A stretch of 64,000 bases of DNA, from assembly GCA_020426325.1 (NCBI GenBank), contig JAGQQG010000028.1, forward strand, positions 1 to 64,000. The letters run 5' to 3'. Positions 43,852-54,520 of this stretch are shown piece by piece. The position numbers and the translations under genes are program-made. The stretch comes from Planctomycetaceae bacterium. Lineage in GTDB: Bacteria > Planctomycetota > Planctomycetia > Planctomycetales > Planctomycetaceae. The notes beneath the pieces were generated by a model, which had not been told where the DNA came from, searched no databases, and saw nothing but the letters and a program-made list of their open reading frames with translations. The stretch's first letter is position 1. The number at the start of each line of letters is the position of its first letter.

Positions 43852-45594
43852 ATGTTGCGCTGGAGCTATCTCGTTCCACGAGTTTTGATCGCTACGATCA
43901 TCTGGGCGTTCTTCGCTTTCGGGTTCGATCCGCTGTTGCGTTATGAACTCGTGAGCACCGGTGAGTCCATCATCGGCGCGAAGGTCGACGTCGCAAGCCT
44001 CGCGACGCGGTTCTCTCCGCCGGAACTGCGACTCAGTCACGTGGAAGTGGCTGATCCGAGACGGACAAACGATAACCTGTTCGACTTTGGAGAACTCCGA
44101 GTGAGACTGGCCGGTGATCCGCTCTTGCATCGAGAGTATGTGATCAAGGAGGCAACGCTCGATGGACTGCGGGTGAATGCGGACCGGTTGAGCGATGGCA
44201 GTCTTGATCCGACGGAAGATTCAGCTGGCGAAGGGATGGATCTCGGACCGCTCAGGCGGCAATTGGAACTCGTCGGTCTTCGCTGGTACGACGACTTGGT
44301 TGCGGTCGCGAAGAAAGAACTCGATCCCGGGTCTCTGGAAACCGTGCAAGTCGCGAACGCCGTTGAGGAGGAATGGAAGACACGCATTGATGATCTCAAG
44401 CTGCGGATCGACGAGTTACAGGAGCGCATCGACGGCATGCAGGATGTCACTCGGGTCAAGGGCAAACCACTCGAACAACTCGATGCCTACGCCCGTGCGT
44501 CCGATGACCTCAAGCAACTGCTGATCGACTCGAATCAACTGAAAGACGAGATTCAGCAACTCCCTGCATTGGCCCGCCGCGATGTGGCCCGGATTGATCA
44601 GGCACGTCGCAATGACACCGAGCGTCTCCGGCGGCGCATCAGTCAATTGCCACTCAACGGGGAGGAGATCGCAAAATCATTGCTAGGCCCGCAGATGCAT
44701 GAACGGTTGCAGACACTCGCCAACTGGATGGGCTGGACGCGGCGATACATTGAGGCCGGCAAAGAGGTCGAGCCGGCACTTCCAGTTTCGCGTGGGCAAT
44801 GGATCGAGTTCCCCCGCCAGGGACGATACCCCAAGTTCGTCCTCCAGTCGCTCCGTCTCACAGGAGAAGCGCGACACGACGGACAGCCGTTTGCCATCAC
44901 CGGGCAAGTCAACGAAGTCTCATCTGACCCACAATTGTATGGTCGGCCCACGACATGGCAGTTTTCGGTCGCTGGTCCCGATCCGTTCTCTGTCAATGGA
45001 CATTCGGACCTCTCATTGAGTCAGCCGGTGCACGAGATCACGTTCGACTGGCGAACCGATCGTCCGACCGTGGCGACGATTGGCAGAGATGGAAAGCTGG
45101 CGGTTCGCATGACCGCGCCGACCATGACGTGTGGCGGCTGGGTTCGCCTCGATGGTGATCAACTGTCGTGTCAGCTGAAATTGCGGCAACCGACACTCTC
45201 AGCAACACTCACCGAATCGTCCGAGGACTTTGCCCAACAGTGGATCGCACCGGCACTCACCTCGATTCACGAGACGGACGCGACACTCTTCGTGACAGGA
45301 ACCCTCATCGATCCACAATGGAAGATCGAGTCGGACCTTGGTCGCCAAGTCGCCAGCGGCTTTCAGCAGGTCCTCCTCACACAGATCGACACAACTCGGG
45401 CCCGGTTGATTGCCAGGGCTGAGTCGATCGCCCAGGAAAAGATGGCCGTTCTCCCGGGCTTTGCGAATCAGCATACCCAGTTCCTGCTCGCAGAAGTCAC
45501 CAGCCGCGAGTCACGCGCCAAACAGGTGACCACCAAACTGACCGGTGGACAACTCGGGGAAAAACTCAACCTCGACCGGCTACTACGGCGATAG
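43852..45594 (+). CDS. Large AsmA-like envelope protein (TIGR03545 type)
   Basis: A 580-residue protein from the ATG at 43852, which has GGAG upstream. An N-terminal membrane anchor (about residues 8-25) is followed by RYELVSTGESIIGAKVDVASLATRFSPPELRLSHVEVADP, an AsmA/DUF748-like beginning. A coiled coil at about 165-255 (DDLKLRIDELQERIDGMQ) precedes a strand-rich C-terminal half. AsmA-like proteins carry phospholipids between membranes, which would suit the paired membrane protein upstream. The assignment to TIGR03545 rests on length, gene pairing and this layout. Confidence 0.8.
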   Translation: MLRWSYLVPRVLIATIIWAFFAFGFDPLLRYELVSTGESIIGAKVDVASLATRFSPPELRLSHVEVADPRRTNDNLFDFGELRVRLAGDPLLHREYVIKEATLDGLRVNADRLSDGSLDPTEDSAGEGMDLGPLRRQLELVGLRWYDDLVAVAKKELDPGSLETVQVANAVEEEWKTRIDDLKLRIDELQERIDGMQDVTRVKGKPLEQLDAYARASDDLKQLLIDSNQLKDEIQQLPALARRDVARIDQARRNDTERLRRRISQLPLNGEEIAKSLLGPQMHERLQTLANWMGWTRRYIEAGKEVEPALPVSRGQWIEFPRQGRYPKFVLQSLRLTGEARHDGQPFAITGQVNEVSSDPQLYGRPTTWQFSVAGPDPFSVNGHSDLSLSQPVHEITFDWRTDRPTVATIGRDGKLAVRMTAPTMTCGGWVRLDGDQLSCQLKLRQPTLSATLTESSEDFAQQWIAPALTSIHETDATLFVTGTLIDPQWKIESDLGRQVASGFQQVLLTQIDTTRARLIARAESIAQEKMAVLPGFANQHTQFLLAEVTSRESRAKQVTTKLTGGQLGEKLNLDRLLRR

Positions 45595-45596
45595 GC

Positions 45597-46724
45597 TCAT
45601 GTCACGGGTGACTTCGAGTGCTCTCCTGACATCTCGCGGACGAGACTCGGGACAGCGTATCCGGGCAGACTTGCGCGGAGTTGATCAATGATCGCGACGG
45701 CCTGTGCGTCCGGCACTTCGAAGTGGACCGTGCCCTTCACGCGGTCGAGTTGATGCAGATAGTAAGGCATCACGCCGAGGTTGATGAGTCGTTCGCTCAG
45801 CAGAGTCATAATGTCCGCGTTGTCATTCACGCCTCGCAGTAGGACCGATTGATTGAGTGTCGTGATGCCGGACGTCACAAGACGCTTTAATGCAGCGGCA
45901 CAATCGTTGACTACCTCCGCTGGATGGTTGGCATGCACAACCATGATGGGGGTCAGCGAATCGTGAGCCATCAGCAGGTCGATGAGCCGATCCGTCACTC
46001 GATCCGGTAACACAATCGGGAGTCGGCTGTGCACCCGCAAGCGACGCACATGAGGGACATCTGCGATCAGCGTAACGAGCTGCTTGAGCCGTGTGTCTGT
46101 GAGCATCAACGGATCACCGCCGCTGAGGATGATTTCGTGTAGCGACTCGTCTTCGGAGATCACCTCTAGTGCTGCGTCCCACTCGTCGAGTCTCCGGGGT
46201 TCCTCGCCGTAGGGATAGTGACGTCGAAAACAGTAGCGACAATGGACAGCACACGATCCGGTTGCGATCAGCAGCGCACGGCCTGCATACTTGTGTAACA
46301 GTCCGGGAGCACGTCGGGCCGCCTCGTCACCGACTGCATCGAAGGTGAAGCCCTCTGCCTCGTCGAATTCTGCGTCCAGCGGTAGCACCTGTCGCAGCAG
46401 CGGGTCGTATGGGTCGCCTTGCGTCATCCTCCGGAGGAAACTCTCGGTCACCAACAGCGGAAACAGCGTCGCTGCCCGTTGAGCGGCCTCACGATGATCC
46501 TCCGGAAGACCAAGCCGGTTAAACAGCACGTCGACATCCCGCACTGCATCCGTCAGTGAACGGTGCCAATCAGAGCCGCGCCCGTCAGTAAGCGGCCCCT
46601 CTGCCGCGCTAATTCGGTCGAGAACCATTCCACCTGTGTCAACGGCCGCTTCCTGACGGGCGCTGCTCTGATGTGTGTCGCCAAATTCCTCGACTCCCGG
46701 CGATATTCCCCCGTCTGCGCTCAT
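45597..46724 (-). CDS. epmB: EF-P beta-lysylation protein (lysine 2,3-aminomutase family)
   Basis: A 375-residue radical-SAM enzyme. The cluster motif is CAVHCRYC (Cys158, Cys162, Cys165) within TGSCAVHCRYCFRRHYPYGE. LSGGDPLMLTDTRL, HSRLPIVLPDRVT and LNQSVLLRGVNDN are family landmarks, and the PLP-binding Lys is probably Lys371 in GEHSKSPVT, as in EpmB. It converts alpha-lysine to beta-lysine for attachment to elongation factor P. The efp gene lies directly divergent, which confirms the pairing; the ligase gene epmA is not in the window. The N-terminus is longer than in the E. coli protein, so the true start could be near residue 33. Confidence 0.93.
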   Translation of the reverse strand: MSADGGISPGVEEFGDTHQSSARQEAAVDTGGMVLDRISAAEGPLTDGRGSDWHRSLTDAVRDVDVLFNRLGLPEDHREAAQRAATLFPLLVTESFLRRMTQGDPYDPLLRQVLPLDAEFDEAEGFTFDAVGDEAARRAPGLLHKYAGRALLIATGSCAVHCRYCFRRHYPYGEEPRRLDEWDAALEVISEDESLHEIILSGGDPLMLTDTRLKQLVTLIADVPHVRRLRVHSRLPIVLPDRVTDRLIDLLMAHDSLTPIMVVHANHPAEVVNDCAAALKRLVTSGITTLNQSVLLRGVNDNADIMTLLSERLINLGVMPYYLHQLDRVKGTVHFEVPDAQAVAIIDQLRASLPGYAVPSLVREMSGEHSKSPVT

Positions 46725-46789
46725 CTGCTATTCTCACGCGGCGTATTTTCCACAGGTGTCACAGTAGCGAAGATGAAGGCGAAAGACCA

Positions 46790-47359
46790 ATGGCGACAAT
46801 CAATGTCGGTGATTTCAGAAAAGGGATGAAAGTGCTGCTCGACGGACAACCGTGCGAAATGCTGTCGGTCGAGTTCAAGAAGCCGGGGAAGGGACAGGCA
46901 GTCTACACGACTCGGATTCGCAATCTGCTGAACGGCAAGACTTACGATATCAAATACCGGAGTGGCGACTCACTGGAGTCCGCTGACATCCGTAACAGCG
47001 ACGGCATCTACTCCTACTTCGACGGCACGGATTACATCTTCCTCGACAATGAATCCTTCGAGCAGGTCGGCCTCTCCGGAGAGGTCTGCGGCTATCAGAT
47101 GAAATTCATCCCGGAAAACACCGAGTGCGGCCTGCTGTACTGGAACGGCCAGCTCATCGGTGTCACCCCCCCCAAGCACATCGTCCTGGAGGTCACTTAC
47201 ACCGAACCAGCCGCCAAGGGGGACACGGCGACCAACGTCACCAAAGCCGCCACCGTCGACGTCGGCGGCGAAGTGCAAGTCCCCGCCTTCATCGCTCAAG
47301 GCAACCGCATCAAGATCGACACGGAGTCTGGGACGTACATCGAACGCGTAAACGACTGA
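46790..47359 (+). CDS. efp: Elongation factor P
   Basis: A 189-residue protein from the ATG at 46790; 39 extra open codons upstream are not coding. It relieves ribosome stalling at proline stretches. The loop that carries the modification reads KKPGKGQAV with Lys34, the residue beta-lysylated by EpmA/EpmB in E. coli. The rest is typical: YDIKYRSGDSLESADI, YSYFDGTDYIFLDNES, and the C-terminal VPAFIAQGNRIKIDTESGTYIERV. The gene is divergent from epmB 65 bases away, so a shared promoter region is likely. Confidence 0.98.
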   Translation: MATINVGDFRKGMKVLLDGQPCEMLSVEFKKPGKGQAVYTTRIRNLLNGKTYDIKYRSGDSLESADIRNSDGIYSYFDGTDYIFLDNESFEQVGLSGEVCGYQMKFIPENTECGLLYWNGQLIGVTPPKHIVLEVTYTEPAAKGDTATNVTKAATVDVGGEVQVPAFIAQGNRIKIDTESGTYIERVND

Positions 47360-47381
47360 GGAGTGAGTAGCGAAGCTTCAA

Positions 47382-47702
47382 TCAAACGTCTTCGGAAACC
47401 AAGGGTGAGGAATCTTCGGTCGCGTGAGCCGTGGATACTCGATTCCGCCAGAGAAACGCCCCGCTGATAACAATCCCGAGCAGGCAGCTTCCTTTCAATA
47501 TCAGAAGACTCGGTGGCCTCCACCAGGCTCCTGTCGTGATTTCGATCAGGTCCGAGATGCCAAACCCGCAAAGGAAGGCTGCGCATAAGTATCCGATCCA
47601 ACGCGATTGACGTGGTTGCTGAAGAGATCGAACGATCATCAACACCGAACAGATGAACCACCAGATCGCTTCAGCAAGGTTGAACAGACTGAGGGAAATC
47701 AT
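47382..47702 (-). CDS. Small three-helix membrane protein
   Basis: A 106-residue protein from the ATG at 47702, preceded by AGAG. Three hydrophobic helices can be seen: IWWFICSVLMIV (about 10-25), WIGYLCAAFLCGFGI (about 35-52) and LLILKGSCLLGIVISGAFLW (about 65-87). The family is not recognised. It is convergent with efp (23 bases apart) and downstream of the isochorismatase-ThuA gene. Confidence 0.7.
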   Translation of the reverse strand: MISLSLFNLAEAIWWFICSVLMIVRSLQQPRQSRWIGYLCAAFLCGFGISDLIEITTGAWWRPPSLLILKGSCLLGIVISGAFLWRNRVSTAHATEDSSPLVSEDV

Positions 47703-47750
47703 CGTTGTCTCTGTCAAAGTTGCGATGGATGCATCTCTCTGATCAAGGCA

Positions 47751-49346
47751 TCACCTCTCCATCCTGCATGTCGTCCAGTTGACTGCGTTCTTAAGTATCT
47801 GCACGAAGCTGGGTGTCTCGAAGTCGCCGGGATAGCCGAGTGATGTGTAGAAGGAACGGCCGCCGTTATCGCGGATGTAGATCCAAGCCATGGGTTCGGG
47901 GTCGTGCCCCTCGACGCGGCCCATCAGGAGTGGGGTTGCTCCCACGGCAAGCGGGCTGACGACATACAGAGAGCCGTCTGACGTGAACTCGTCAGTCGGG
48001 ACACCAATCAGGATCGTATGGTCGGCATGTTCCTGAATGATGTTCACTGTCGCGACCAGTTCGTTGCCGTGGTGGTTTGAGTAGTTGCCGCCGAAGACTT
48101 CCGCGTCGAACTCGGGCCAGGCGTTGTAGCCTTCGGGAGCGGGTTGGTTTCGCAAGGTGAAGGCGTGTGAGGCCGTGCGGATACCGATGACCGGTTTGCC
48201 GGCGGCAACGTGGTCACGCACGAGTTGCAACTGCTCCGGAGGCGGCGTGCGGCGACGTACACTGACAAACAGAAGGTCAGCCTCTTTGACAGCTTCGATG
48301 CCGGGGAACATGTTCTTGTCCTCCTCGCTGGCATGGATGATGGTCACGCGGTACTTGCTGCCGAGGTGTTCGAGAGCGAACTTGGGAAGCGTCTCGTTCG
48401 TGCGGTATTCCTTCTCGCCAATGAGCATCACGATGTGCGTACGAGTGTCCTGGCTGAACACGAATGACCCGCCCCCGATCAGTTGGTCGCTGGTGATCGT
48501 GGGGCAGACGAACTTCTCGATGTGCTCGACGATCAGATCGGTGCCTGTGAAGTGACTGACGTAGGGCCATGCTTTGGGGTTGTACATCGTGTCCGTAAGG
48601 TCCCGCATGAGGACGACGTTCTTGCCGTTCCGGGCCATCTGCCGCAGGCCGAACGGACGACCGAGGACACACATGTTGGTGTGCACGCCGGTGAGGATGA
48701 CGTTCCTGATGCCCCGGTCTTCGAGGATGTTCCAGACCTCGTCCCCCTGATCGCTGATGTAGTCCCGGTTCGCATCGATCGTGAGGACATCGATCTGCCG
48801 CTTCCACGGGGCACGGGGGTTGCGGCCCATCGCTTCGAGCTTGGCCGCCCAAGCGACATGCTCATCCGGGTCATCATCCTCTCCGCCGTCCGACTGATCG
48901 ACGGGGTACTTCCCCCGTTCCTCTGCGGGGATCTGATGACACCATTCGCCGATCTCGTTCGGCAGGTTCGAGGCAACGGGAGCCGCCTTCGCACGTTCGC
49001 GGGCTGCGTGTCCTTCGTAAAAGTCCATGCAGCTGCTGGGCGAATGGATGATCGTCGCCCCCTGCTCACGAGCCTGACTGAGGACCTCGTTCAGCCGTGG
49101 CGCGAACTCGCTTTCACGCCGGACCGCGTTGAGGCAATGATGCAGGTTCCACATATCACAAACGATGATGGCCGTCTCGGACGGCTGCCACGATTCCTCG
49201 CGGGTGAGGATGTGGTATCGCCCCGAATCTTCGGAGGTTTCGGTACGGTAGCGGAGCGTGAGGTCGAGCGGCTCAGCACTCTTGACCGGCTGCGAAACCG
49301 CAAGCAAAACGAGGCACAGGACGAGTGTACGGGCGAATGATCGCAT
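47751..49346 (-). CDS. Secreted isochorismatase-fold / ThuA fusion protein
   Basis: A 531-residue protein with a signal peptide (MRSFARTLVLCLVLLAVSQPVKSA). Residues about 55-275 form an isochorismatase-like cysteine hydrolase domain, with the Asp of IIVCDMWN (Asp64) and the Cys of GVHTNMCVLGRPFG. Residues about 300-525 are a ThuA domain with VMLIGEKEYRTNETLPKFALEHLG, GKPVIGIRTASHAF and YSNHHGNE. The two domains share one chain here; each is otherwise often separate in planctomycetes. The substrate is unknown. The downstream small membrane protein may be co-transcribed. Confidence 0.9.
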   Translation of the reverse strand: MRSFARTLVLCLVLLAVSQPVKSAEPLDLTLRYRTETSEDSGRYHILTREESWQPSETAIIVCDMWNLHHCLNAVRRESEFAPRLNEVLSQAREQGATIIHSPSSCMDFYEGHAARERAKAAPVASNLPNEIGEWCHQIPAEERGKYPVDQSDGGEDDDPDEHVAWAAKLEAMGRNPRAPWKRQIDVLTIDANRDYISDQGDEVWNILEDRGIRNVILTGVHTNMCVLGRPFGLRQMARNGKNVVLMRDLTDTMYNPKAWPYVSHFTGTDLIVEHIEKFVCPTITSDQLIGGGSFVFSQDTRTHIVMLIGEKEYRTNETLPKFALEHLGSKYRVTIIHASEEDKNMFPGIEAVKEADLLFVSVRRRTPPPEQLQLVRDHVAAGKPVIGIRTASHAFTLRNQPAPEGYNAWPEFDAEVFGGNYSNHHGNELVATVNIIQEHADHTILIGVPTDEFTSDGSLYVVSPLAVGATPLLMGRVEGHDPEPMAWIYIRDNGGRSFYTSLGYPGDFETPSFVQILKNAVNWTTCRMER

Positions 49347-49520
49347 GGGGGTGTCCTTGGAGGGCAGAATCAGTGCGAACCTGATTGTGTCCCGTCTGGC
49401 CGTTCAGGGCAAATGTTCGGTCCGTTCGCGATCAAGACCGTTCTGAAAACGGTCGCTAAACGCATGTCTTCCGATCTTGTCTCGTCTCTGCAATTCCATC
49501 ACACTCGACGCTCGTGATTC

Positions 49521-49548
49521 CTCCGTATCTCTGTGTCTCCGTGGTGAG
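49521..49548 (+). repeat. Short dispersed motif, copy 2, at the miaB start
   Basis: CTCCGTATCTCTGTGTCTCC with GTGGTGAG following lies immediately before the miaB start at 49551. It shares the TGTCTCC-N-TGGTGA core with 3453-3474. Its GGTGAG end may serve as the miaB ribosome binding site. Confidence 0.4.
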
Positions 49549-49550
49549 TA

Positions 49551-51113
<1,563 letters not shown>

Positions 51114-51120
51114 TTGACCG

Positions 51121-51936
51121 ATGCTCTCACCCCCCGAGATTGCACGTATCGAAGAATCTCGGCAGGCGTTGGCGACGTCTGAGATTGCGGAGGTGGCGGA
51201 GCCGTTGGGGGGTGGGTGGATGTGCTTCGCTGGAGTCGGAGCTTGGGCGAATCAGGCGAGTGGCGTGGGGCTGAATGGGGAGGTGACGCGAGATGAGGTA
51301 CGAAGGATGGTAGAGTTTTATGAGTCGCTGGGGGTCGAGCCGCGGATTGAGGTGTGTCCATACGTGGATGCATCATTGCTGGACGGGCTGGCTGACGAGG
51401 GATTTGTATTACGGGAGTTTGAGAATGTGCTGGCGCGTCAATTGACGGAAGGGGAAGATTTGCGGGCGTGTCATCCGTTTGGTTGGCCGCAAGACGTGGA
51501 AATTGTCCACGTCGATCCGGCCGATGAAGCAATGGTTGAAATGTATGCGAGAACTGTGATGGACCAGTTCTTCCTCGACAGACCAGACGAGACAACCTTG
51601 GTGTTGGCTCGGAGGACAGTGCGACATCCTCGGTCAGACGCGTTTATTGCATTGGTTGATGGCGAATCTGCAGGTGGTGGTGGAATGGAATCAACCGAGA
51701 TGGGAGCAGCACTGTTTGGAGCGGGTGTCTCTCAGAAGTTTCGTCGTCGGGGAATTCAATTGGCCCTGATGCTCACTCGACTTCAACGGGCCTGCAGCCA
51801 AGGCTGTCGCATCGCCTGCATCAATGGTCAACCCGGGGCCGACACCGAGCGCAATGCGTTCCGGGTTGGGTTCCAGCTCGCCTACACCAAAGCCATTCTG
51901 GTGCGACCGGGCAAAGGACTCGTGCCGTCGCCCTAG
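51121..51936 (+). CDS. GNAT-family acetyltransferase
   Basis: A 271-residue protein starting 7 bases after the miaB stop. The N-terminal half is divergent; the C-terminal half is GNAT-like, with DAFIALVDGESAGGGGME, then GAGVSQKFRRRGIQLALMLTRLQRA, a variant of the acetyl-CoA loop R-x-x-G-x-G/A (RRRGIQ). The last part, NAFRVGFQLAYTKAILVR, matches the usual end of the fold. The acceptor is unknown. Confidence 0.82.
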   Translation: MLSPPEIARIEESRQALATSEIAEVAEPLGGGWMCFAGVGAWANQASGVGLNGEVTRDEVRRMVEFYESLGVEPRIEVCPYVDASLLDGLADEGFVLREFENVLARQLTEGEDLRACHPFGWPQDVEIVHVDPADEAMVEMYARTVMDQFFLDRPDETTLVLARRTVRHPRSDAFIALVDGESAGGGGMESTEMGAALFGAGVSQKFRRRGIQLALMLTRLQRACSQGCRIACINGQPGADTERNAFRVGFQLAYTKAILVRPGKGLVPSP

Positions 51937-51988
51937 TGAGTTCAATGGCCAGCAAACATCAGCAGCTTTTCTCGACGATCTTTCAAGC

Positions 51989-52423
51989 ATGACTCATTCT
52001 CTTTCCGTGGCAATACGTGACGCGACGACGGTTGATGTTCCGATCCTTGCCAAAATGAATCAACAACTGATTCGTGACGAAGGGCATCGGAATGCAATGT
52101 CGATCGTTGAGCTTCAGAATCGGATGGCAACGTGGCTCAGTGGAGAGTATTCCGCTGTTATCGCTGAGCAGGAGGGCGATACAGTCGGCTACGCTCTCTT
52201 TCAGGAGAACGCCGACCACGTTTACGTTCGACAATTGTTTGTGAGCGAGCATTCGCGTCGACACGGAGTCGGAAAATCACTGGTCACGTGGATCAATCAG
52301 CACGCTGACGACTTTGAACTTAGGCTGCGCATTGATGTACTGGTCGGCAACCAGCAGGCGATTGAATTCTGGCACGCGTTGGGATTCAAAGACTACTGCA
52401 TCACGATGGAGCGGGAGTCATGA
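51989..52423 (+). CDS. GNAT-family acetyltransferase
   Basis: A 144-residue protein from the ATG at 51989. The GNAT motifs are clear: [32 protein letters not shown], with the acetyl-CoA loop RRHGVG, and [23 protein letters not shown] at the end. The upstream open codons overlap the previous gene and are not needed. Its stop overlaps the next start (ATGA), so the two are translationally coupled. Confidence 0.9.
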   Translation: MTHSLSVAIRDATTVDVPILAKMNQQLIRDEGHRNAMSIVELQNRMATWLSGEYSAVIAEQEGDTVGYALFQENADHVYVRQLFVSEHSRRHGVGKSLVTWINQHADDFELRLRIDVLVGNQQAIEFWHALGFKDYCITMERES

Positions 52424-52818
52424 TCTCGATTGAGTTGGAACCGCAACTTGGAACCGAGGAGTTCGTTGACGTACTGCGACGATCAACTCTTGCTGAGCGA
52501 CGACCGGTCGACGACATTGACCGCATCGCGGGCATGTTACGCCATGCCGATCTCATAGTGACCGCTCGAATTGAGGGAAAACTGGTAGGTGTGTCTCGGG
52601 CCATCACGGATTTTCACTACTGCACCTATCTGTCCGATTTGGCTGTTGATGTTGCTTTTCAGCGACAGGGGATCGGCAGGGAACTCGTTCGGCGAACGCA
52701 CGATGCGGCCGGGTTGGGGACGTCTCTGATTTTGCTCGCGGCTCCGAATGCGAGAACGTATTATCCGCAGATTGGGTTCGAGCCGCACGATTCCTGCTGG
52801 ATTCTCAGGGACAAGTGA
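52420..52818 (+). CDS. GNAT-family acetyltransferase
   Basis: A 132-residue protein overlapping the previous gene by 4 bases. The GNAT core is [39 protein letters not shown], with the acetyl-CoA loop QRQGIG, followed by [18 protein letters not shown]. It is a compact single-domain acetyltransferase with unknown substrate. Confidence 0.92.
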   Translation: MISIELEPQLGTEEFVDVLRRSTLAERRPVDDIDRIAGMLRHADLIVTARIEGKLVGVSRAITDFHYCTYLSDLAVDVAFQRQGIGRELVRRTHDAAGLGTSLILLAAPNARTYYPQIGFEPHDSCWILRDK

Positions 52819-52897
52819 TCCAGATGGCGGCTGAGGACGTTTGACTTGAGAGCAAGGATCTGCCTCACCGTCAGATCCGCACCAGGGAACTACCAGG

Positions 52898-54133
52898 ATG
52901 AGTCGCGGGAAGCCGGATACTGATGCCAACAAGGCCCTCTCGGTCGAGCATGAGCGGTCCAGTGTTTGGGGGACGCTGTTTGTCTTCGGGTTCTTTGGAC
53001 TGTTTGGTGTCGCAGGAGCCGTTGCCTTCTACTTCCTGACGATTCAACCGCTATGGGATGTTTACCGGGCGAGCAGTTGGGTCGAGACGCCTTGCACAGT
53101 GCTCAGCAGTGCGGTGGAAACTCATCCAGGGGACGAGAGCGACACCTACAGCATCGAGATCGAATATGAGTATGTCTTCCAGGGCCAACGGTATCAGGGC
53201 GATCGGTACCACTTCATGGTTGGCAATTCGAGCGGACGAAAGTGGAAACAGGCAGTCGTCGATGCCCATCCTGTAGGCCATCAAACCATCTGTTATGTCG
53301 ATTCAGCCAAGCCGAGTGAAGCCGTCCTGCATCGAGGACTGACGGTTGACATGTGGTGGGGCCTGTTCCCGATCCCGTTTCTTGCAGTGGGGATTGTCCC
53401 TCCCGTGCTGATGCTGCGGGGCAAGCGGAAGAATGATGTGACTAGTGGTTTGGCACCTGCCACTACGAATCTCGTGACGAATCAGTCATCAGACCTGCCT
53501 GAACTCAGTTCTGATGGCCCGGTAACACTGAAGGCAGCCTCCTCTCCGTGGGGAAGTTTCATCGGCTCGGTGATTGTCTGCCTGTTTTGGAATGGAATCA
53601 TCTCGATTCCCATCAGCGAGGTCGTCCAGAGTTGGCGGGATGGTGACCCGGAGTACGTGCTTACGTTCTTCATGATTCCGTTCGCATTGGTTGGATTGGG
53701 AATCGTGGCATGGATGGTTTACGCGTTCATCGCTTTGTTCAATCCAAGACCGACGCTCACGATTAGCCGCGGAAGCATCCCGCTGGGGGAAACGGCACAT
53801 GTCTGGTGGAGTTTTCAGGGAAGTACATACTCGATTCGTGTCCTCAAGTTGACGCTAAAGGGAGTCGAGAAGGCCACCTACCGGCGAGGCACGGATACAC
53901 ACACGGACGAGGAAACATTTTACGAAGAGGTGCTCTCTCAGCATGATCAGGCGTTCGATATCGCCAGTGGAGAGGTGGATGTGACGATCCCTGCGGACAG
54001 CATGCATACGTTCAAGTCCGACAACAATGAAATCGTCTGGTCGCTGCATCTTACTGGCGACATCCCCGCACGGCCGGATGTCAATGCGATTTTTCCCATC
54101 AAGGTCGTCCCACATCAGGGAGGCGAACGGTGA
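52898..54133 (+). CDS. DUF3592 membrane protein with C-terminal arrestin-like domain
   Basis: A 411-residue protein. Membrane helices lie at about 23-48, 152-173, 218-240 and 254-281. The loop between the first two (about 60-140) holds the DUF3592 pattern (TPCTVLSSAVETH, YSIEIEYEYVFQGQRYQGDRY, HQTICYVDSAKPSEAVL). The cytoplasmic-side C-terminus (about 283-405) is strand-rich, with IPADSMHTFKSDNNEIVWSLHLTGDIP, a segment that looks like an arrestin-type beta-sandwich. It is the first gene of a coupled set with the next two, which overlap or abut it. Function is unknown. Confidence 0.85.
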   Translation: MSRGKPDTDANKALSVEHERSSVWGTLFVFGFFGLFGVAGAVAFYFLTIQPLWDVYRASSWVETPCTVLSSAVETHPGDESDTYSIEIEYEYVFQGQRYQGDRYHFMVGNSSGRKWKQAVVDAHPVGHQTICYVDSAKPSEAVLHRGLTVDMWWGLFPIPFLAVGIVPPVLMLRGKRKNDVTSGLAPATTNLVTNQSSDLPELSSDGPVTLKAASSPWGSFIGSVIVCLFWNGIISIPISEVVQSWRDGDPEYVLTFFMIPFALVGLGIVAWMVYAFIALFNPRPTLTISRGSIPLGETAHVWWSFQGSTYSIRVLKLTLKGVEKATYRRGTDTHTDEETFYEEVLSQHDQAFDIASGEVDVTIPADSMHTFKSDNNEIVWSLHLTGDIPARPDVNAIFPIKVVPHQGGER

Positions 54134-54519
54134 ACAGGCTGGAGATCGAATTCCCAAGGGAGCGAAACACGTTTGAACCGGGCGAGGAGATTGACCTGAC
54201 CGTCTCATGGGAGTTGGAGGAAGCTCCAGAGCGGATTGAGTTGCGGCTTGTCTGGAACACGTCCGGCAAGGGAACGACGGATCTCGAGATCGTGCAAGCA
54301 GTCCCGTTCGAGTTTCCATCGCCGTTTGAGACACGTCAGACTCGCATGACGTTGCCTGGCTCCCCGTACAGTTTCTCGGGAAAACTGATCACCCTGCAGT
54401 GGGGACTGGAGTTGATCGCATTCCCCAGCGAAGAATCGACGCGGCGTGAAATCGTGATCGCCCCTTCAGGCACTGAGGTGCGGTTGAAGTCCATCAAACA
54501 GACCGAGCAAGTGATTTGA
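54130..54519 (+). CDS. Beta-sandwich protein of unknown function
   Basis: A 129-residue protein from a GTG at 54130 that overlaps the previous stop (GTGA). It begins LEIEFPRERNTFEPGEEIDLTVSWELEEAP and is rich in alternating strands, similar in style to arrestin N-domains or immunoglobulin-like folds (LRLVWNTSGKG, FSGKLITLQWGLELIA). No membrane segment or signal is seen, so it is probably cytosolic. The next gene starts after one base. It may work with the arrestin-like part of the upstream protein. Confidence 0.75.
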   Translation: MNRLEIEFPRERNTFEPGEEIDLTVSWELEEAPERIELRLVWNTSGKGTTDLEIVQAVPFEFPSPFETRQTRMTLPGSPYSFSGKLITLQWGLELIAFPSEESTRREIVIAPSGTEVRLKSIKQTEQVI

Positions 54520-54520
54520 C

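Noticed and set aside
48483-49340. 285-codon plus-strand open frame
   Set aside because: It is fully antisense to the isochorismatase-ThuA gene, whose motifs and signal peptide are clear.
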